This document shows, piece after piece, positions 58,702 through 64,000 of a DNA stretch of 64,000 bases. Made by a program: the position numbers and the translations under genes. The stretch comes from Stictocephala bisonia (taxonomy: Eukaryota > Arthropoda > Insecta > Hemiptera > Membracidae): the NCBI GenBank assembly GCA_035578905.1, contig JAQJVL010000525.1:248001-312000 (forward strand), read 5' to 3'. The notes below the pieces were generated by a model. It had not been told where the DNA came from, searched no databases, and saw nothing but the letters and a program-made list of their open reading frames with translations. The stretch's first letter is position 1, and each line of letters opens with the position of its first letter.

Positions 58702-60080
58702 ACGATTTTTATGTTTATATTGTTCATTCTCAGAGTGGTGAATATTTCTGGTGGGCTTGTTTGTAAATGTGTACATATCTGCGTTTGAGAAGGAAAGGCC
58801 ATACAAATTAAATCACTTAATGACTGAAAACAAATATAGCATGTGGTCTCTTTATTTGAAAGTGATCAAATATATTTATATTTGTTTTAGTTTTATTTTT
58901 TATTTGGGTTCACTTAAAACGTAAGCAACGAGCTTAATTTATAAACTTACATCTTGATAATTAATAATAATTAATAACAAGTTTAAAATATAGTCCAAAA
59001 CTAATTGTCCTATATGTAATGAAGTTGTGTACTTTTTGATTGTATTATGCCAAATTCTATCCTGATTGTTTTTTTACATTAAAAACGTAATCTAATTAAG
59101 TAGCCTATTATTTTAGGAAAATGTTATTTATTCAGTAAATTCTGAAAACTTTTGAACAGAGTTGGTTTTAGAATTATTTCAGACTAGAGTATATCTTTGC
59201 ACGATTTGCCTGTCAATCAGCACACCTCGCAACGTCAACGGGCTCGTTATGCCGATGAGAAGTAAGTCCAAAGAAATGAATACAGATCTATGTGTATTCA
59301 TAGATTCATATGTGTATATATGTATATTCATTGGTGTCTCACTCGCAGTGCTCGAATCTACATTAACGTCAACCGTTTTAAATGTGCCGTTAAAATTAAC
59401 AGAATAAATATTTAGTATTTATTTCTTATCAGCAGTTACTTTTGTCACTGTTATTGTTATAGCAGAAAGGGTGTTATTAAAGGCTGACCCTACCTAAGAA
59501 TAAAATATTAAAATACCATTTCTTAGCGCAAATTCGTTATATAAAACATGTATTCTTCTAAAATTCCAAGTAAATCGAAAGCAACAGAACAAATTAAATA
59601 TAGTTATTTATATATATATATATATAGCCTTTACTTATTCCCATATGCGTTAACATGGATAAAGTATTGTGTGCTTCCAAAAAGAATTTTTTTACAGTAT
59701 GTACAATTCGCTGAGACCAAACGGATGGATCAGTTTTTATGAAATTTAGTAAGTAGTTCTATTTAGCCAATATCTCCAGACAATATTTTCACTTTTTGAA
59801 ATTTTAGTTTTTCATTTTACGGGGAAAAATTACATAAGTGGAACTGTCTATAAAACTGCTTTAACAAGTTTGATTAAATTTACAGAAAAGATGTAAATTA
59901 CAATTCAAAATGTTTTAGTAAAAACTGCATGTCTCTAACTTATCTAGTTTTTGAGTTATAACATTTTTTACAGTCAAACAATTTAAAAATGCTATTTTTT
60001 TCAAGCTTTATTCTAACGATTTCGATTAAATGTTCAGTAAAGATGTAAATTTAAATTAAAAATATTGTACTTACCACCCC
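58702..60080. other. AT-rich region, possibly intronic
   Basis: Contains a TA microsatellite at about 59610-59626. The 81-codon open frame at 59162-59407 shows no domain. No exon recognised. Confidence 0.35.
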
Positions 60081-60089
60081 ACTGAGTTG

Positions 60090-60120
60090 GGGCTGGAGGT
60101 CGAAGGCCGAAGGCACAATT
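60090..60120 (+). mobile_element. Fragment of Helitron-like end block
   Basis: GGAGGTCGAAGGCCGA is identical to the block at 7254 in copy 2. The hairpin and CTAG are absent, so only a remnant is left. Confidence 0.3.
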
Positions 60121-61793
60121 CAAGTTGTTGAAAGTTGTTTACATAACATCTGGCTATATGATTATTTGAATAGCTGTTTTTGAAAATTACTTTTTCCCAT
60201 ACTTTTATTTTAATAAAATAAGTGTTTCGTTTGTTTAATGCTTAGAAATGTAATTAATTGAATATCTGTTTTTATTTAGGTGTGTTTTACATCCTTTAAT
60301 TTTTTTGGAAACAATCTCACATAACAAATGGAAAGGGAGAAAGTATGTGTCAGTTACCTGGTACAATTTATTTATATGAGAAGTAATTGAATTTTTCTGT
60401 GAGAGGTAAGGATTGCTTTTAAGGGGATTGTCTTCTCTTTATGAATAGGCATTTTTGAATTCTTTCTTAGTGTGCTTCTATGATAAAAAATCTGCTTTTC
60501 TTCAAATTTAAGTCAACCAGACTTGTGGTGTTGGAGACCTCGTGATGCATGATATTTCGGTGTTAAATATGTATAGATTTGCTTTAGTGTAAAACGTGTC
60601 TATACACGTACACAAGACTTAGAATTCGTGTTCTTGTTGTGCGTTCTGCTGATTATCATTTACTGTTTTAAATATTGCTTTAATTTTTCAATATTATACA
60701 AAATTAAGCAGAATATTATGCTTTATTTATACAATAATATTTAAAGTATAGAGTCATGTGCTATGAAGAGTCAGGAACCGGATGACTAAATGTCTATCAA
60801 TCAATCGCAGCCTGCATCGAGATATTCGAATATTAACAAACTTCACTGCAGCATCATCCGAACTAAAGTATTTATAATCAAATGGCATTAGCCACCTTTT
60901 TTGAATTGATATCGACGTACAAGACTGCTTTATATGTTGTGACTTGGTGCCATTGGACTTTTTATTCACCACGTTCGGATTTATAATTCCAGCAGGATTA
61001 TATATTTCATCAGTCTTTACAATCTTTCATCCTGTACAAAGATAAACACACAATAGTGTTGGTTGTTTCAGACTATTTCCAATCGGCTTTCAAATTCCTA
61101 CTAAGGGCTAATCAAGTGACTTTTGACATTACGTACAGCGATTATATAACTACCAGGTTATTTCATGATAAAACAGTTTTGGAAACAAAATTGTGGTTTT
61201 TTATGGTTTTGTTAATTTGTCGACAAATGTAGTAGGTCAACTACTGTATCTACTCGCTTGCGGTCCAGTCCCAAGTTCCGTTTCCTTGAGGCAGAACCAC
61301 TGCTCTGTGGGTAGCCTGGTAGAGTTGTAATTGTATGCATTAATGTGAACGCAACATGTAGACAGTCGTTAAATAACAAGGATATGGAGGCGTATAGCTG
61401 TGCGCATGACTATTGTTTATAATATAATAACAAGTTGTACCAACCACATTCCAAAACTAAAGCTATCCCAGCGAGTAAAAAACTACAGAACATAGAGAAA
61501 GTCCAAACCACTGTTGTGGGTGAGTTAGTGCAGGTAGCCATAGTTAATTATCCTTGTGTAAACGTGTGTTTCTAATCATCATTCGTTTAATTTTCAAACT
61601 AATTTCATTTCTACTAGTTGTTTTTACCCGTACATATAAATAGTAACGTTTAGATTTTATTAAAATAATAGGATTGATTTCAATAAGCATCACTTGGCCT
61701 ATTTCAAAGAGTTCATATCATTTATTGTTATCTAACAGATGATGATGGATAAATAAATAAAATATATTCATTATTGAAAGCCATTAAAGGCCA
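60121..61793. other. AT-rich region without recognised gene
   Basis: A 72-codon open frame on the minus strand (60754-60972) has no recognisable domain. Nothing else supported. Confidence 0.35.
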
Positions 61794-61853
61794 GTGGGGC
61801 GTAGCTCAACTGTCGGATGCAAATAAACCATTGCTTGAAACCTTCCTTGAAAG
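61794..61853 (+). mobile_element. Weak tRNA-like SINE head
   Basis: GTAGCTCAACTG fits an A box. GCTTGAAACC about 30 bases later is a poor B box. It could be a decayed SINE. Confidence 0.25.
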
Positions 61854-61875
61854 AAAACAAATAATAATAATAATG

Positions 61876-62157
61876 TTAATAATAACCTCCCAAATGTTCA
61901 TGATGATCGGTTGGATGGACAAACAGATAGACAAACAAGTGTGAATGTGTGGCCGGCCTAACTTCATCCTGCTTCAAAGTAAGAACCTCTATTGTTATAT
62001 ATTGTTCAAAATATCCTCTTTTAGTGTGCATAACTAAGTCGCCAGTGGTCAAGTCCACATCGATACATCGATGGTGCCAAGTTCCACTTTCACTGCGAAC
62101 AACGTAACAAGTGAAGGTATCACAAAACAGTATTTTTATTTTTAATTTATTCAGCAT
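61876..62157 (-). CDS. Coding-like segment, unrecognised
   Basis: A 93-codon frame whose middle reads like real protein: YVVRSESGTWHHRCIDVDLT, TGDLVMHTKRGYFEQYITIE, VLTLKQDEVRP. Codon and residue usage differ from the AT-driven random frames nearby (balanced acidic/basic residues, Trp, His). Both ends look extraneous, so the true reading may be a single exon or a remnant of a mobile-element protein. I cannot assign a family. The 71-bp satellite begins just beyond it. Confidence 0.35.
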   Translation of the reverse strand: MLNKLKIKILFCDTFTCYVVRSESGTWHHRCIDVDLTTGDLVMHTKRGYFEQYITIEVLTLKQDEVRPATHSHLFVYLFVHPTDHHEHLGGYY

Positions 62158-62239
62158 CCATCATATGTATATACTTCCCATTTATGTACCAGATGTTTTG
62201 ATATAAGTAAGAACAGCAAATTTTCGTTTTTTCTATTAT

Positions 62240-63382
62240 TAATAAGTAAATCAAAGTCTTGCAGAGCGTGTTTTTCTGTGTTTTGAGCAAATTTAATGAC
62301 AATAAGTGATTCAACGTCTTGTAGCGAGTTAGTTTGTGTTCGTTCAAATTTAAAGGAATCAAGATCTTGACAATAAGGGAGTCAACGTCTCGTAGAGAGC
62401 TAGTTTGTGTTCGTACAAATTTAAAAGAATCAAGATCTTGATAATAAGGGAGACAACGTATTGTAGCGAGTTAGTTTGTGTTCTTACAAATTTAAAGGAA
62501 TCAAGATCTTGACAATAAGGGAGTCAACGTCTCGTAGAGAGCTAGTTTGTGTTCGTACAAATTTAAAGGAATCAAGATCTTGACAATAAGGGAGTCAACG
62601 TATTGTAGCGAGCTAGTTTGTGTTCTTACAAATTTAAAGGAATCAAGATCTTGACAATAAGGGAGTCAACGTCTCGTAGCGAGTTAGTTTGTGTTCGTAC
62701 AAATTTAAAGGAATCAAGATCTTGACAATAAGGGACAACGTATTGTAGCGAGCTAGTTTGTGTTCGTACAAATTTAAAGGAATCAAGATCTTGACAATAA
62801 GGGAGTCAACGTCTCGTAGCGAGCTAGTTTGTGTTCGTACAAATTTAAAGGAATCAAGATCTTGACAATAAGGGAGACAACGTATTGTAGCGAGCTAGTT
62901 TGTGTTCTTACAAATTTAAAGGAATCATGATCTTGACAATAAGGGAGTCAACGTCTCGTAGAGAGCTAGTTTGTGTTCGTACAAATTTAAAGGAATCAAG
63001 ATCTTGACAATAAGGGACAACGTATTGTAGCGAGCTAGTTTGTGTTCTTACAAATTTAAAGGAATCAAGATCTTGACAATAAGGGAGTCAACGTCTCGTA
63101 GAGAGCTAGTTTGTGTTCGTACAAATTTAAAGGAATCAAGATCTTGACAATAAGGGAGACAACGTATTGTAGCGAGCTAGTTTGTGTTCTTACAAATTTA
63201 AAGGAATCATGATCTTGACAATAAGGGAGTCAACGTCTCGTAGCGAGCTAGTTTGTGTTCGTACAAATTTAAAGGAATCAAGATCTTGACAATAAGGGAG
63301 ACAACGTATTGTAGCGAGTTAGTTTGTGTTCGAAAAAATGTAAAAGAATCAAGATCTAGTCAATTAGTGAGTCAAAGTCTTC
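62240..63382. repeat. 71-bp satellite, ~16 copies, alternating A/B types
   Basis: Copies share AATTTAAAGGAATCAAGATC and TTGACAATAAGGGAG, with period 71 (62372, 62443, 62514). Type A has TCAACGTCTCGTAG and type B has ACAACGTATTGTAG. They alternate over most of the array, giving a roughly 142-base dimer. Outer copies are more diverged than inner ones. Confidence 0.95.
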
Positions 63383-63609
63383 AGTAGTGTTGGAGTATAA
63401 TAATTGCTAAACAACACTGTTTAATAAAAACACTTGCCAACCTTCAAGAGTAATTAAAACCAGAACTTACTTGTTACACACTAAAAACGCACCGAACACT
63501 GATTACTTTGCTGAGTTGGGTTAGGTAGGGAATAACTTCATTATATTATATTACTAGAAACAGGGATATCTCTGATGTCATTATTTAGCAGTACGGGTTA
63601 TGATATATA
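63383..63609. other. Short spacer
   Basis: No supported feature. Confidence 0.35.
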
Positions 63610-63655
63610 CTAGGGGCCAACCCTACACGCTTCGCAAGCTAACCCCGTCGGATGA
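63610..63655 (-). mobile_element. Helitron-like 3' terminus (minus)
   Basis: On the minus strand, CCGACGGGGTTAGCTTGCGA continues to AGCGTGTAGGGTTGGCCCC and CTAG (63610-63613), followed by T. A GCTT/AAGC stem precedes the end. The order of motifs matches the plus-strand copies at 6905 and 46659. Confidence 0.4.
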
Positions 63656-63789
63656 ATGAATGGAGTAATAAAGCATAAAGGACATACAGACAAACATACA
63701 TTCGTTTTATTTATATAGTATAGATTTAACTTCCAACGACTTTAATCTACTAAGTAGATTAAACTTCTTCTTAGTTACTTTGAAATTTA

Positions 63790-64000
63790 AACGACCGCTA
63801 CTCAGGAAAGGACAAACATTTCGAAGTAAACGACCGCTACTCAGGAAAGGACAAACATTTCGAAGTAAACGACCGCTACTCTGGAAAGGACAAACATTTC
63901 GAAGTAAACGACCGCTACTCTGGAAAGGACAAACATTTCGAAGTAAACGACCGCTACTCTGGAAAGGACAAACATTTCGAAGTAAACGACCGCTACTCAG
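63790..64000. repeat. 39-bp satellite derived from a MITE, runs off the window
   Basis: The unit CGACCGCTACTCAGGAAAGG with ACAAACATTTCGAAGTAAA repeats every 39 bases (63792, 63831 and on) to the last base. The sequence leading into the array (TTAGTTACTTTGAAATT) and the unit itself match 9380-9436 inside the MITE at 9206-9676. The array is therefore an amplified piece of that family. Confidence 0.93.

Overview
The window is AT-rich eukaryotic DNA, almost certainly from an arthropod and most likely an insect. The reasons are non-LTR retrotransposon ORFs of insect type, an insect-type IS630/Tc1/mariner transposase, several families of terminal-inverted-repeat (TIR) miniature elements, tRNA-derived SINE heads, and short runs of the insect telomere repeat TTAGG. 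There is no operon structure, no rRNA and no dense coding. A hemipteran source is plausible but not proven from the sequence. I found no complete host gene. The only intact full-length gene is the transposase at 44142-45176 (minus).

Layout. 1-5080: mostly unrecognised AT-rich DNA with a 116-bp tandem duplication. 5081-9100: miniature TIR elements, two Helitron-like 3' ends and a 75-bp satellite with an 875-bp higher-order period. 9200-10310: a TA-flanked MITE and a decayed LINE ORF2 tail (minus). 11690-12690: a 68-bp satellite. 13740-15960: a 157-bp satellite split by a 5'-truncated LINE with a 495-codon open reverse transcriptase. 16650-20800: nested foldback and TIR elements. 22066-22552: a 27/36-bp array. 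24155-29850: a 78-copy array of a 73-bp unit with a 2263-bp (31-unit) higher-order repeat. 29912-30902: a 34-bp array and a second LINE 3' fragment. 34711-35470: a long-TIR element. 35880-37475: a 24/48-bp minisatellite open on both strands. 41114-42069: a 127-bp satellite. 43768-46137: a 159-bp satellite interrupted by the intact transposon 43845-45566. 49061-52214: a 94/96-bp satellite of about 33 copies. 52928-55426: two more TIR elements around a 32-bp array. 56041-58700: a SINE, then a GC-rich promoter-like patch with a candidate first exon. 62240-63382: a 71-bp satellite. 63790-64000: a 39-bp satellite derived from a MITE, running off the window end.

As a whole this looks like a gene-poor, repeat-dominated region, such as a large intron, an intergenic region or pericentromeric DNA. 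Roughly 18 kb of the 64 kb is tandem repeat in more than a dozen unrelated arrays. Mobile elements and satellites are interwoven. Two autonomous-type elements landed inside satellites, one satellite arose from a piece of a MITE, and one MITE hosts a foldback element at its very end. If host genes are present, only first-exon or promoter candidates can be seen (best at 58500-58700), and these are weakly supported.
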